DNA of 40,955 bases. Origin: Seminavis robusta (lineage: Eukaryota > Bacillariophyta > Bacillariophyceae > Naviculales > Naviculaceae). The stretch spans positions 1-40,955 of the forward strand of contig CAICTM010000976.1 in the NCBI GenBank assembly GCA_903772945.1, in the 5' to 3' direction. The translations under genes were made by a program, and so were the position numbers. A model generated the notes under the pieces. The model saw only the letters and a program-made list of their open reading frames with translations, was not told where the DNA came from and made no database searches. How positions within the stretch are numbered: position 1 is the stretch's first letter; each line of letters begins with the position of its first letter. Below, piece after piece: positions 9,671-20,664 of the stretch.

Positions 9671-12633
9671 ATGACAAAAAGACGAGCAGCAAGCAAGAGA
9701 CGAATGTTGCCTCCGATTGTCGCACGAGTATGTGTCTTGGCGGCGTTGGCGCATGCAGCCATGGCAGCGGGCGAGAATCAACAACAACAACAACCAAATT
9801 ACTATGGAGATGATGGAAGCGCTGTACTGCACTCGTGGGACGAACCCAAGGTTCGCCTCTATGACACACGCCACAATACTATTGCCACGTACGAAGATGC
9901 TCGTGAATTTTGTAGGCAGCAGCAGGGACGCGTCTTGGCCAGTCAACTAGAATGGTGTCTCGACTGGATCCATCAACCGGATCGATCCGAAGAAAATGTC
10001 TTGGGAGGACACGTTCGAGAAACCGAGCAATGGGCGCCTGTTCGCGCTGCCACGGTCGTCGATCGCGTGGAATGGTTGCAGATTGGACACCTTGCAAATG
10101 CGAATGCTTCCTTGACAACAACAACAACAACAGCAGGCCAATCCAACAACAACAAGGAATCGATGGACAACGTGTGTCGTACCTACCAAGACCTTATCGG
10201 CACAACAGCCGATACAACAGACGACTCCATTTTGACCTTGGCCAATGGCGCAGAAGACGTGTGCAGTAGACCCTTCCTCTGTACCGGAAACACTTGCGTA
10301 TTCTGGTGTACTCACGAGGAAGGGTACTACCCAGATCCACACGATTGCCGGGCGTATTGCTACTGGCTGTTCGGGACAAACGGGCAAACCCTCGTTGTGG
10401 CAACAAGTGGAAGGAGAGGGCTTGATTTGGGACCCCTTTTGTGGAAATTCGGAACCGCTCAATCCAGCCAACAAACCATTGGGGTGAGTATGCCTGCATG
10501 TTTGTTTGTGTCTTTGTGTACCTGGTATAGAGTGATGGATCTTTTTGTTTGAGTTGACGCCGCTCACGCTTTCTTTACTGGTTCTCATTTCATTCAATTG
10601 TCTCTTGGACGTGCTTTTTTTGTCTGTCAGAGGCATGACGGGAGGTTGCCCGAATCACAAATGGCACGTGGATGATAAACGTTACTGTATGGAACCTCGC
10701 CAGAACGGCAGGGCATTGACCGAGAAAGGGCATCCGCCACCATGGCTCAGCAGCAGCGACCAACCGACAACGAACAACGATATTCCAGAAGTGGCTTGCA
10801 CACGGCTGGCCCGAGCTCCTGCAGTTCCACAGACGTGTGCCAGTGTCTGGGGCGCCTCTCATTTCATTACATTTGATAGTCACCGCAAACATGACTGCGA
10901 AGGAAGTGGAGAGTACGTGGCGACAACATCCTTGGACTCGCCCTTGCAACTGCAGGTTCGCATGGAACGCTTCAACAGCTCGATTCAGGCCACCGTCGTC
11001 ACGGCGGCTGTCCTCCGTACGGGGCATCCGGAGGAACCTACAGTGGAGATTGCGTACAATGATTGTCGCATGACCTACATGATCAACCGCACGTATCAGA
11101 ACCTGGATCTACTCTGGGTCCGCAACGGAACAATGGCAACGGGCACCGAAGATGTCGTTTTCTTTGTCAAACGAGACGATCGCTTCTTTCACTTTCGAAA
11201 ATCTGGCTTGAGCTTTCACATCCGAAAGAAACACAGCGACAAAATGGGGTGCTACTTTAACATCAAACTGTGCATCCCGGACAAGCTGAAAGAGTCGGAA
11301 CGACTGATTGGAATGTGGGGAACCCCGGACGGAATCTCCACAAATGAGGTCATGGATCCTGCGGGAGGGGCTGTAAAGAGACCAATGGCCCATTTTGCCG
11401 GTGCCTACCGTTATTGCACTCAAAACTGGTGCATACGGCACGCCAAAGAGTCTCTTTTCGCCCAGCCCTACTATAACGCGTGGCATTGCACGGAGCCTCA
11501 TGACTCAACGCTGGAATCCATGGTCATGGCGGCGCCGCCCGAGCTCTACGCCATCTGCGAAGGCGATGTGCCCTGCTTAATAGAAGGCACCGCCGGCGAT
11601 CTATCGGACAGCACAGACAGTGTCAGTGAACAGCGATTGCTGGGACAAGCCGAAATGCCACCCATCGAGGAGGCAAACGATCCCGACTCGATGGAGCAAG
11701 ATGACATTTTCGAAACGACCGACGTCAAAGGGGCGCCTCCTCTTACCACTGCATATACCAAGGGCGATCCGTAAGTTGGGAAACCGATCTGTTTTTTCCT
11801 ATACCACTTTTGGTGGACCGCAATCTTCGACCTGACTAACACTCATGATTCCTGCACTGCACCTCAGGCACTTTTTGACATGGTCCGGGGAGCGATTCGA
11901 TTACCAAGGGGAGTGCGACTTGGTACTTTTGCACAACCCTAGTTTCTCCGCAGGGCGTGGCATGGACATCCACGCACGGACTCGCATTGAAACGTGGTGG
12001 TCCTACGTTGAGGCTGCCGCCCTAAGAATAGGATCAGAGTGCATTGAGGTCGTTGGCGGCGACAAGGAACAGTGGATCTGGTTCAACAGGAAGACGCCCA
12101 ACAAGCCCTTGGTAGATGAGCAATGGTACCAAGGACAGATAGCTGGATACAAAGTGCGCTATCGTCAGGTTGGCTCTAGTCGGGAGGTCAACGTACACTT
12201 GGGAAGGCTGGAAGTCGTCTCACTGAAGGCATACAAGGATTTCGTACGTGTGGATCTTGACTTGAGAGAACGACGCCACTACGAAGGAGCCATCGGTCTA
12301 CTGGGGCAATACCCTGGCGGTGAGAGAGTAGCACGAGATCGAATTACGCCAATATCTGACGTCAATCTTTATGGCCAAGAGTGGCAAGTCCAACGCAAAG
12401 AACCTCAGCTATTCCATTCTTACCAGGGAAAGGTTCGTGCCCCGCAAAAGTGCATGCTCCCAACTGCCACCCAAGATGCTCGTCTCCGTGGTCGACGGCT
12501 AGAAGAGTCAAGTGTAAACGAAGGCGAAGCGAAGCAGGTGTGCGGCCATTTGGACAACGCAGACGACCACAAGGCTTGTATTGCCGACGTCCTAGCAACT
12601 GGAGACGTGAACATGGCTTTAGAGTTTGATTGA
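9671..12633 (+). pseudogene. Secreted chitin-binding-like + VWD protein, frame broken by one base
   Basis: Exons 9671-10483, 10631-11770 and 11868-12633 have GT-AG borders and sum to 2719 nt, one base more than 906 codons. The extra base sits near 10364-10368: upstream the frame reads HDCRAYCYW, downstream the next frame reads CSGQTGKPSLW and GLIWDPFC. Together these resemble a CBM14-type chitin-binding module. A signal peptide (MLPPIVARVCVLAALAHAAMA) starts at Met 9704. Residues about 340-560 begin CASVWGASHFITFD, a VWD-like opening with GDPH changed to GASH. A second VWD-like block starts FLTWSGERFDYQGECD (about 652). VWD modules occur in extracellular adhesive and matrix proteins, so a secreted cell-surface or mucilage role is inferred. 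Either the base is a sequence error or this is a very recent null allele. Everything else is intact. Confidence 0.75.
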
Positions 12634-13600
12634 GGCAGTCCCCTGTGCGGCTAGTACCCAGAGTGCGTTCCTTCGCACAGAGCGGCAGTTGCCGAAAAGG
12701 GAGGCCGTGTTACAACAGCGCCGCAGAATGCACCGTAAGTTGAAAATGCAGCCGTTTCGTTGATCCGCTTTGGTTTGCACAGTTCTCTTGGCCTAACCAA
12801 CACTCCCAGCTTGCTACCAGTATGCAATCAATGGTGACTTTGGTCGATTGACTCTATCGACTATGTCAGACTCGTCAGCCCATTCTTCATCGGGTTCCCT
12901 ACCGGTAATGGAAGCAATGCCATCCAGATGTCCAATGGATTCTGACTCGTGCGCGGTTGGTAGCTCCACGCATTCTATTTGTCTCTCTGCCATGGTATGA
13001 TACAGATTTGCATTGGTATCTGTACCGTTAGCCCTACCGGTATGAGCCACTCTGTGAACACTTCTTGCCCCAAAACTGGAATGGGGCGTCGAATGAGAAT
13101 CTTGCGATAGAAGGTGGGACAAGTGGGGTCCGCCTGTCTCCACTCTTTCGCCTTGACTCTGCTACTGACTTGGTTTGACCCTGCGTGCAAACGGTGCCGC
13201 AGCGTGGAAATCTCCTGTAGCCCCCCTAAGCTGAAGTAGCTACGGGTGCTAGACCGGCTGTAGCTAGCTAGACCCCCTAATACAGTAGACGTTGGAGATT
13301 CTCCGTATGTCCGTAGCTGTAGTTGCCAGTCTTCTGTTGGATCCTGCCGCCCCCCCCCCCCGGCGCTTTCCGCGCTTCCGAATCGAATCGAATCGATCTA
13401 AAAGATGCAAGGGAGCTACTAGCTAGCTAGTACTAGTATCTTAGAAGGGACCACAAATAAATCAGAAGAGGGCCATTGTTTCCCAGCAATACACTCGAGC
13501 TCTCGTCACCTCCAACGGCTTTGTCATCTCCCGAAGAAAAATGGGCCGCTGCCAACTACATGTATAAAATTGAGTCTCATTCCAAACAACCAACTGGGCC
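12634..13600 (+). promoter_or_regulatory. Intergenic region with TATA-like element before the ankyrin-repeat gene
   Basis: No confident gene. A poly-C run at about 13351-13361 and an AATCG run at 13380-13395 are present. TGTATAAAAT at 13561-13570, 31 bp upstream of the ATG at 13601, is a plausible TATA box, but it would leave almost no 5' UTR. A 109-codon minus-strand frame at 12814-13143 has no recognisable domain and is not called. Confidence 0.35.
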
Positions 13601-15439
13601 ATGAATACTAATACTGCTACAAATGATGAAGGTACTCCCGAGTCTCCTCTTCAGTTGCTTGACGATGAACTCTGGCTTGCCCAGATTCTATCGTTTGTTG
13701 GTGTTGGACAGTATGCTTTTGTAGGAGCTGTCAACATAGAGATGAATAAACTGTACATAGAGTACTCCAAAATTGAACTCGAGAAAAACCCAAGAATTGT
13801 AAAGGATAGCCCGGATTGGCGTGGCGACAGTCGCTCTGCAGAAATCACCGACACTCTTTACAGCGAAACATTCTGTAACCAGCCACGGGCAGAATACTGG
13901 CTCAGGGACAATTCCAGAAATAGGAAACCTGATTGTGATCATGTTTGCACTGCAATTGCAAAAATTGGGAAACTTCCTGTCATGAAATGGGCGCGCCAAC
14001 AAGGATTCAATTGGAGTATACAGCCATCAGATGGAGAGACATACGGAGAGACATGTGCTAGAGCTGCTGAAAATGGCCAGCTGGAAATGCTCCAATGGTT
14101 AAGAGAGAATGGTTGTCCATGGGATGAGCGGACATGTACCTATGCTGCTTTTATTGGACATGTGGAAATTTTAAAGTGGGCTCGTGAAAATGGGTGTCCG
14201 TGGAATGAAAATACGTGCTCAAGTGCTGCTCGACAAGGTAATTTGGAAATTTTAACGTGGGCTCATCAAAATGGGTGTCCGTGGAATGAAAATACATGCT
14301 CAGGTGCTGCTCGACAAGGCCATTTGGAGATTTTGAAGTGGGCCCGTCAAAATGGTTCTGCATGGGATGAGCAGACATGTGCCTCTGCTGCTGAAAATGG
14401 ACATTTGGAAGTTCTAAAGTGGGCTCGTGAAAATGGTTGTCCATGGGATGAACAGACATGTGGAGAAGCTGCTGCTGGTGGACATTTGGAAATTTTGAAG
14501 TGGGCTCGTGAGAATGGTTGTCCATGGAATGCATGTACATGCTGGTATGCTGCTCAACATGGACATTTGGAAATTCTAAAGTGGGCTCGTGAAAATGGCT
14601 GTCTGTGGGATGAACGGACATGCTGGCATGCCGCTCGCCAAGGCCATTTGGAAATTTTAAAGTGGGCTCATGAAAATGGTTGTCCATGGGGTGAGCGGAC
14701 ATGTAGCTTTGCTGCTAAAAGTGGGCATTTGGAGATTTTGGAGTGGGCTCGTGAAAATGGTTGTCCATGGGATGAGCGGACATGTACCGCTGCCGCTCAA
14801 CAAGGCAATTTGGGAATGTTACAGTGGGCTCGTGAATATGGTTGTCCATGGAATGCAGATACATGCTGCATTGCTGCTGAGAATGGTCAATTGGAAATTA
14901 TAAAGTGGGCTCATGAAAGTGGTTGTCCATGGGATGAATGGACATGTGCCAAAGCTGCTAATAATGGGCATTTGGAAGTTATACAGTGGGCTCGCGAAAA
15001 TGACTGTCCATGGAATGAAGGGACATGCTCTGGTGCTGCTCGACAAGGCAATTTGGAAATTTTACAATGGGCTCGTGACAATGGTTGTCCATGGAATGCA
15101 GATACATGCTGCATTGCTGCCGAGAATGGTCAATTGGAAATTTTGAAGTGGGCTCATGCGAATGGCTGTCCATGGAGTGCAGATACATGCTGGTCTGCTG
15201 CTGGAAATGGACATTCGGAAGTTCTAAAGTGGGCTCATAAAAACGGTTGTCCATGGGACGAACAGACATGTGAAGAAGCTGCTGCAGGTGGACATTTAGA
15301 AACTTTAGAGTGGGCTCGTGAGAATGGGTGTCCATGGAATGAAGGGACATATCAAACTGCCCGCATGTTTAACCAAATGGAGGTGATCCAGTGGCTACGT
15401 GACAATGACTGCCCAGGATCTCTTGATGAAGGACACTAA
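13601..15439 (+). CDS. Ankyrin-like repeat protein with 16 phased 27-residue repeats
   Basis: An intronless 612-residue protein. The N-terminus (residues 17-60, DDELWLAQILSFVGVGQYAFVGAV) resembles an F-box-type or capping helix region. Residues 159-590 are 16 uninterrupted repeats of exactly 27 residues, consensus GHLEILKWARENGCPWDERTC..AA.., followed by a 22-residue partial repeat. Repeats of this ankyrin-like type (short helix pairs, CPW signature) are abundant in diatoms, brown algae and giant viruses and act as protein-binding scaffolds. No enzyme domain is present. The partner is unknown; an F-box role would imply substrate recruitment for ubiquitin ligation, but that is uncertain. The array is highly conserved at DNA level. 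Confidence 0.85.
   Translation: MNTNTATNDEGTPESPLQLLDDELWLAQILSFVGVGQYAFVGAVNIEMNKLYIEYSKIELEKNPRIVKDSPDWRGDSRSAEITDTLYSETFCNQPRAEYWLRDNSRNRKPDCDHVCTAIAKIGKLPVMKWARQQGFNWSIQPSDGETYGETCARAAENGQLEMLQWLRENGCPWDERTCTYAAFIGHVEILKWARENGCPWNENTCSSAARQGNLEILTWAHQNGCPWNENTCSGAARQGHLEILKWARQNGSAWDEQTCASAAENGHLEVLKWARENGCPWDEQTCGEAAAGGHLEILKWARENGCPWNACTCWYAAQHGHLEILKWARENGCLWDERTCWHAARQGHLEILKWAHENGCPWGERTCSFAAKSGHLEILEWARENGCPWDERTCTAAAQQGNLGMLQWAREYGCPWNADTCCIAAENGQLEIIKWAHESGCPWDEWTCAKAANNGHLEVIQWARENDCPWNEGTCSGAARQGNLEILQWARDNGCPWNADTCCIAAENGQLEILKWAHANGCPWSADTCWSAAGNGHSEVLKWAHKNGCPWDEQTCEEAAAGGHLETLEWARENGCPWNEGTYQTARMFNQMEVIQWLRDNDCPGSLDEGH
14075..15370 (+). repeat. 81-bp tandem coding repeat, 16 copies
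   Basis: Sixteen contiguous 81-bp units encode the 27-residue repeats with no phase slip. Units 10-11 and 13-14 share nearly the same variable residues (NADTCCIAAENGQLEI), as do units 5 and 15 (DEQTC.EAAAGGHLE) and units 3 and 12 (TCSGAARQG). This suggests blocks of about three units were duplicated or converted. Confidence 0.9.
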
Positions 15440-15972
15440 CCGAATTGATGGTACGGTTAGAAATTGCATTCAAATATCTAGACTGTGTTGCCCTACGGGG
15501 TACAGTAGGGCACTTTTTCGTGAATCCTTCGTCTATGCCCCATCTTTTCTGCCCCATGTTCTTGCTCTGTCTCCGTGTGGGGCTACATTGGAATCAAATC
15601 AATCATCTCCTGCAGTGTTTGCTTTAAAGCCAGCCGTAGTCAGCCACCCAGGAATCTAGATGCCACCAGCACTCCGGATGTGGAGGTGTCTGCAGGCATG
15701 CATGAATGATAGCAGAGATCAAGTAAAAAGGGCTCGCATGCAGTAATCAGGCGGAAGGGCATCTTGAATAGGAGCTTCCAACCAAGACGCCCTCAAACGT
15801 ATCATTCTCCACCAAACCAATGCAACATGGCGATGGGACTATTTTGTCCTAACTAGCTAGCTGCTTGATATGATATCTATATCATCGAGCAACTTTTCGA
15901 TGGTTAGTGGCATTGCACGGCATGCCTAGCTATAGCAATGCCGGTCTTGTTTGCCCCTTTTCAAAACTCGCG
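15440..15972. other. Intergenic region, convergent gene ends
   Basis: Lies between the stop of the plus-strand ankyrin-like gene and the stop of the minus-strand rhodanese gene, so it should hold both 3' ends. It contains an imperfect palindrome around TGATATGATATCTATATCATCG (about 15866-15887) and a CTAGCTAGCTG run. No gene is seen. Confidence 0.45.
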
Positions 15973-16433
15973 CTACATGGACCAGTTATGGTTGTTGTTG
16001 TTGTTGCTGTTCGTGTTGGAGCCTGTCTGCAGCGATGCGCCAGAAAAGAACCGGTCGGGATCATCAGGTGCATTCGTTCCTCCTCCACTGGCCAGGCCCC
16101 GTTCTCCATGATAGGACTCGTCAAAGATGGATGGTTCGAGCTGTTCAAAAACGAAATCATCGGGGTTGTCGGGTGCGTTGACACCAAACCTCGGTCCCGG
16201 AGCTGCAACTGGATCGTAATAGGTGGGTTGTAGCGTTGTTGTATCATCATCTACAAACATCATGGGTTCATTGGATGTGGCGGTGGTGTATTGATTGCTG
16301 CTCGAGTGTTGTTGTAGAGGTTTTGCATCCCCATGGACAACCGTAGGGTCGATGGTATCGTAGTCCATAGTCATTCGATCCAATCGTTCGGCTCCGTACC
16401 GTGCATCATGTGAGGAATATTGGGAAGCCGAGG

Positions 16434-16467
<34 letters not shown>

Positions 16468-18148
16468 TTGTTGTCGTCGTCGTGGTTGCTTTGCTCCAAC
16501 ATATTCCACTCGTATTGTTTTTGGAATCGCAAAGGGATCCTCCTCATATCTCAGGTTTATGTGATCAATGAGCTCATCCATAAGCACCTCTGCAACGCTG
16601 CTGGTGGCATGAGCATTATTTCCATTGGATCCTATTTGGGACCAGTCCAAGATGGGTTCCATGGGGACAGCCGTTGTGTCATGGTGTTTCATCTCGTCGT
16701 CAATGAAAAGGTTAGTATTGCTGTTCTTGTCACAAGAAGAACCCCACCCCCAACCATCACCACCAGTACGGATCACATGCGCATCATCCAACACAACAGC
16801 TGGGGGTTCCGCATAAGAAGAAGAAGCACCCTCGATGATGCTATCCGTGCTGGCTGCTGCTTGCACAGAGAAGTCGTCACCCCACCCCCATCCAGCCACC
16901 GGAGGCTGTTGAGAATTCTTGGTTGGAAATCCCTCATCACTGTGTGTATTGGTTGGAAATTCGTCATCGCGGTGTGCATTGGTTGCATACACAAACTGAC
17001 TGTCACTCGCATCATCATCATCATCATCATCATCAAAGCCAGTAGTAGTGGTCGTGGTGGTCGTAGCTGCGTCCACACTGGGTTGTGTATTCTTGGTTGG
17101 AAATCCATGATCACTGTGTGTATTGGTTGCATATACGTCATTACTTGAATCATCATAGTCTGAGCCAATGGTAGTGCATGTAGTTACTTCCACACTGGGT
17201 TGTGCCTTCGTGGTTGGAAACCTCTCATCATTCTGTTGTGCATTGGTTGGAAATCCCTCATCGCGCTGTGTATCGGTGGTGACAAACTCCGTAGTGGTCG
17301 GAGCTTCCTCATCACTACTAATGCTCGGACATGTATGATCATCCGGAACAGTAGTTGTTGTTGTAGTACAGGCATCGACAATGGGCAAATCACTTTTTTG
17401 TCTTGGAGCCGTGTCATCCGTCTTTTTGGTACTGGGAGATGGAGATGGAGACGTGGTGGTGCCGGTTGCTGTCAGTGGATTGTTGTTGTTATGAGTAGTT
17501 GATGAGGTTGGTTGTGCCTTGTCCGCCGCCAATTGCAGATATCCCAAATCTTCGTAGGCTCCCGCATTGATGACATTTCGATATCCCATATCATCTAGTA
17601 TTTCCTTGGCTTTGGCCGCTCTCATGCCAGAGGAACAGTGCACAATAATGGGGACTGTTTGTGTACATGACAATGTAGAAAGACAGTACAAAGAAAGAGC
17701 GAAAGTTAGAATCCACCAAAGACTCATCAGACGAAGCAATGTCGAGACTTATTGAAAGACGGAACGTACCATTTGGATCTGGAAACATGACATGCGCCGC
17801 TCCTCGTAAGGAAGGACATTCCATGGGCGTACAGCTGGTTTGCAGCCAGGGTCGTCCATGCGTCTGAATGATGCCTTGCGTGTCAATTTCGGGTTGCGAT
17901 CGTACATCCAGAATCACAGCGTTGGGCGACGCAAAGGTTGCCAACACTTTGTCCGTCGTGGCAATATGAGCTGGTGTCATGTGCAGCTGTATAGCAGGAG
18001 AGTGTCGTGAAGGAGGAGAACATCTCGTGGTGAAAGTTGGTAGGATAAAGGAGGATGGGGAATCATGGTATTTCACGGGGACAAATGCTTGGCACATGTC
18101 TGTCCGCAACAATAAGGCTGCCAGTGGTACAAAGATCGTGATCCACAT
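15973..18148 (-). CDS. Probable plastid-targeted rhodanese-domain protein with long low-complexity tail
   Basis: Two exons (17770-18148 and 15973-17654, intron 115 bp, GT-AG) give 687 codons. The first residues MWITIFVPLAALLLRTDMCQA form a signal peptide followed by FVPVK. Cleavage before Phe is the hallmark of diatom plastid presequences, so plastid import is inferred. The rhodanese domain spans both exons: ILDVRSQPEI (strand and Asp), then VPIIVHCSSGMRAAKA with the active-site loop C-S-S-G-M-R, then GYRNVINAGAYEDLGYLQ. Rhodaneses transfer sulfur or bind redox partners through the loop Cys. About 500 residues follow that are rich in Thr, Asp, Asn and Gln, with a 13-Gln run, an 8-Asp run and repeats of a (R/S)D(E/H)GFPT motif. 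This tail has no known fold and is probably disordered. An in-frame Met at 18205 adds 19 residues. Confidence 0.8.
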
Positions 18149-19914
18149 TTTGAGATTGAAGTCATCACTGGTTCTGCCGCTGCTGCTGTGGGATATTCTC
18201 ATCATATCGTCTTATTGATCAAGTGACGATAGAAAATGTGTTGAGAAATGCTTCCAGCTGGCAGAGAGTGATGGCCACGATAGAACAGGACACGGAACCA
18301 CAGTTTTTGGAAGTTCAGAATTGAGAGATTGAGAGCGCTCTTTGCTTATTCGTTCTTTGGGATGAAGTCTCCGCTGGGTAGCTAAGTAACCAACTAGCTC
18401 TCAATTGTATCTCTTGCAAGGATTGGCAATGCTGCTTACTGTATCAACTCCATGGCCTTGTCCACTTTTGCAAAGAATGGGAATGATATCATTCTCAAAT
18501 CCATTCCTTGTTTGGTTGATGTCAACCAAAAACGAACGCACACTGGTTCTTGTTCCTTCATCAAAGCAGATCTCTCTTTCGAATTCGAAAGCCGTCAAAG
18601 CTGTGTAGGTACAGAACAGTTTAACTTCATTAAACTACACAATGAGCACGCTGCCAAATCTTCTGGGGAAAAGGGTCATCGTGCTATCTCACCCATCACA
18701 ATCTTGAATCGTACGCATACTTACCTTAGACACTCACGCAGCTGTTCAATCAGGGCTGTGGGGCTGCAGTGGAGCTGGTCAATACACGCATGAAATACTG
18801 TGGACTGTACGTGATGCTGTAGCACTTGGGGTTCAGCTCCAAGTCTGTCTATAATTTTTGACAAGGTGTGATGGCGCTTGCGCCTCATGCCGCCCCCTTA
18901 CCAAACCAAACAACCCCCCAAAACAAATAAATCCTTTATTGGGTTTTTTGTTTTACTCCCCCCCCCACACACACACAACCAACCCTTGTTGTGGTGATGG
19001 ATCCATCCCCGCTCTACTCATGAATGGTGGTCCTTTCATACCATGCCGTCGTGGTGCGCCGTGTGGTTTGCACTCAATGTTCATTCACAATGGGATGGAT
19101 CTAACGTAGTATGGGTTTTCTGTGGTGGATTCGATTCATGCAAAATAGAGTCGACTCACTTGGTTTGCCTGGAAGGAACGAGTGCGGGTCTTGCTAGCTA
19201 GTGCCAGTACTTCTTGCTATGATTGCGCAGACCAATCACACCAGAAAAAATTGGATTAGATTGATACTACCGGCTGGATGTTGACCTGGCTGGAGTGGTA
19301 CCGGTACCGGTACGTATGTACAAGTACGGTAGCTGCTGCCCAACTTATTGGAGAGACTTTGCATGAATGAATTTGAAAGACTGCGTCAACTCCAGGAAAA
19401 TACCGGTACGCAGCACCGGTAGTACGAAGCAAGCAGCCACACGGACAAAAAGAAGTGCAGACTTTTCATGTAATTGAAGACTGGTGTAGATGTTGCGGAC
19501 TTATTTACCCCCAAGTACTTGTAGTATGGTATTATGCTTTTGGAGTTTCATCAGTACAAGTACAGTGTAGTTGCTCTCCAACGCAAACGTCTTCTCCGGA
19601 ACCCAGTTCCAATGATGCATGCCGTGTGTTTGGCTGTAAGCCACTGAAGTGCCCCCTCTTTCCGCGACTAGCAAAGCAACTTTATTAAGGATCAATCTTG
19701 CATGCTTCTGACAACAAGACCCACGAACGAGCACAGACACAGAACCGCGCACAGCCCATCGAAGAAAGCGCAATCAATGGTCACGTTATCAGAAACCCAA
19801 CACCAGCAGCTTTTACGACTTTGCAAATAATCTGTCATCCCTCCCCACAATTCAAACCAACTGATTGACCAAGCAAGCATCCCAATCAAGAAGCAACTAC
19901 TTTTCCAATCTATC
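18149..19914. other. 1.8-kb gene-free region
   Basis: Contains the rhodanese promoter side (upstream of 18148) and the upstream side of the CRAL-TRIO gene (19915). It includes a poly-C/CA stretch at 18957-18977 and nested GGTACCGGTACCGGTACG at 19297-19314. Short frames at 18401-18793 have no recognisable domain. No RNA gene is seen. Confidence 0.5.
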
Positions 19915-20664
19915 ATGACGGGCAAAAAGAAGCTTGTAGAAGACGACATGGAGGCCGACGAGAGTCTGTTGGGTCCCTTTCGCGAGAAATTGAAAGCACT
20001 GCCTCCTGTAGACTATGATGCTGAGGAAATTACGGCCTTGGCGGGCAGCGACGCGGACATGGCACGGTTCTTGATTGCTCGGAACAACAACCTCGAAAAA
20101 GCATTTGCCATGGCCAAGGGGACATTGGCATGGCGATCTCGCTTCCATCCTGCCGCTTTGACAGTACAAGATTTTGCCACGGCCCATGGCCAAGATGTGT
20201 GGCGGTTTGCTGGCACGACCAAAAATGGATGGAATGTGTTGCACGTGACGGCGGCTCATTGGAAATCCTTTTCCTATGGTGTGGACGAATACGTCAAGAT
20301 GGTGTCGTATCATGTGGAACGGAGTACTACCAAGAATTTCATTATTTTTGACATGTACCGCATGGCCTACTTTATTGACATGCGCAAGTTGCGGGCATTG
20401 GCGTACATTTTGGCCGACTATTATCCGGAACGATTGGGATGTGCCGTCTTTGTCAATTGCGATTGGATCTTTGACAAATTCTTCAACATTGCCATTCGAT
20501 GGGTCGATCAACGAACTGCCAACAAGTGTATTGATTTTAGAGACAATGGAGCCGAATTCTTGTTGCAACATATCGATGCAGATCAAGTGACTACCAAGTA
20601 CGGTGGAACACGACAAGAACCCTGGCCTTTGGAACCATTGGAAACAGCTACCGATGACAAGTAA
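19915..20664 (+). CDS. CRAL-TRIO (Sec14-like) lipid-binding protein
   Basis: An intact single-exon protein of 249 residues. An N-terminal helical part (ARFLIARNNNLEKAFAMAKGTLAWRSRF, about residues 50-77) matches the CRAL-TRIO N domain (FLRAR..DV.KA...L..W). The lipid-binding domain follows: NFIIFDMYRM (strand), LAYILADYYPERLGCAVFVNCDWIFDKFFN (gate helix region with the YPERL motif), then IDADQVTTKYGG near the end, matching the family's typical LP..YGG close. Sec14-like proteins bind phosphoinositides or other small lipids and move them between membranes. The size is close to a minimal Sec14 domain and there is no other domain or signal peptide, so a cytosolic location is expected. Codons upstream of the ATG are not coding-like. 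Confidence 0.88.
   Translation: MTGKKKLVEDDMEADESLLGPFREKLKALPPVDYDAEEITALAGSDADMARFLIARNNNLEKAFAMAKGTLAWRSRFHPAALTVQDFATAHGQDVWRFAGTTKNGWNVLHVTAAHWKSFSYGVDEYVKMVSYHVERSTTKNFIIFDMYRMAYFIDMRKLRALAYILADYYPERLGCAVFVNCDWIFDKFFNIAIRWVDQRTANKCIDFRDNGAEFLLQHIDADQVTTKYGGTRQEPWPLEPLETATDDK

Noticed and set aside
12640..12770. Coding continuation of the VWD gene (frame reading RTERQLPKREAVLQQRRRMH)
   Set aside because: Protein-like, but joining it would need another frame change beyond the clear stop at 12631-12633, and no intron fits.
12814..13143. A 109-codon minus-strand frame between the VWD and ankyrin-like genes
   Set aside because: No recognisable domain, no splice partners and no start context. 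Left as unassigned intergenic sequence.
14151..15350. Long minus-strand open frames with repeated HPMDNHFHEPT-like peptides
   Set aside because: They are the antisense reading of the plus-strand 81-bp coding repeat and have no separate support.
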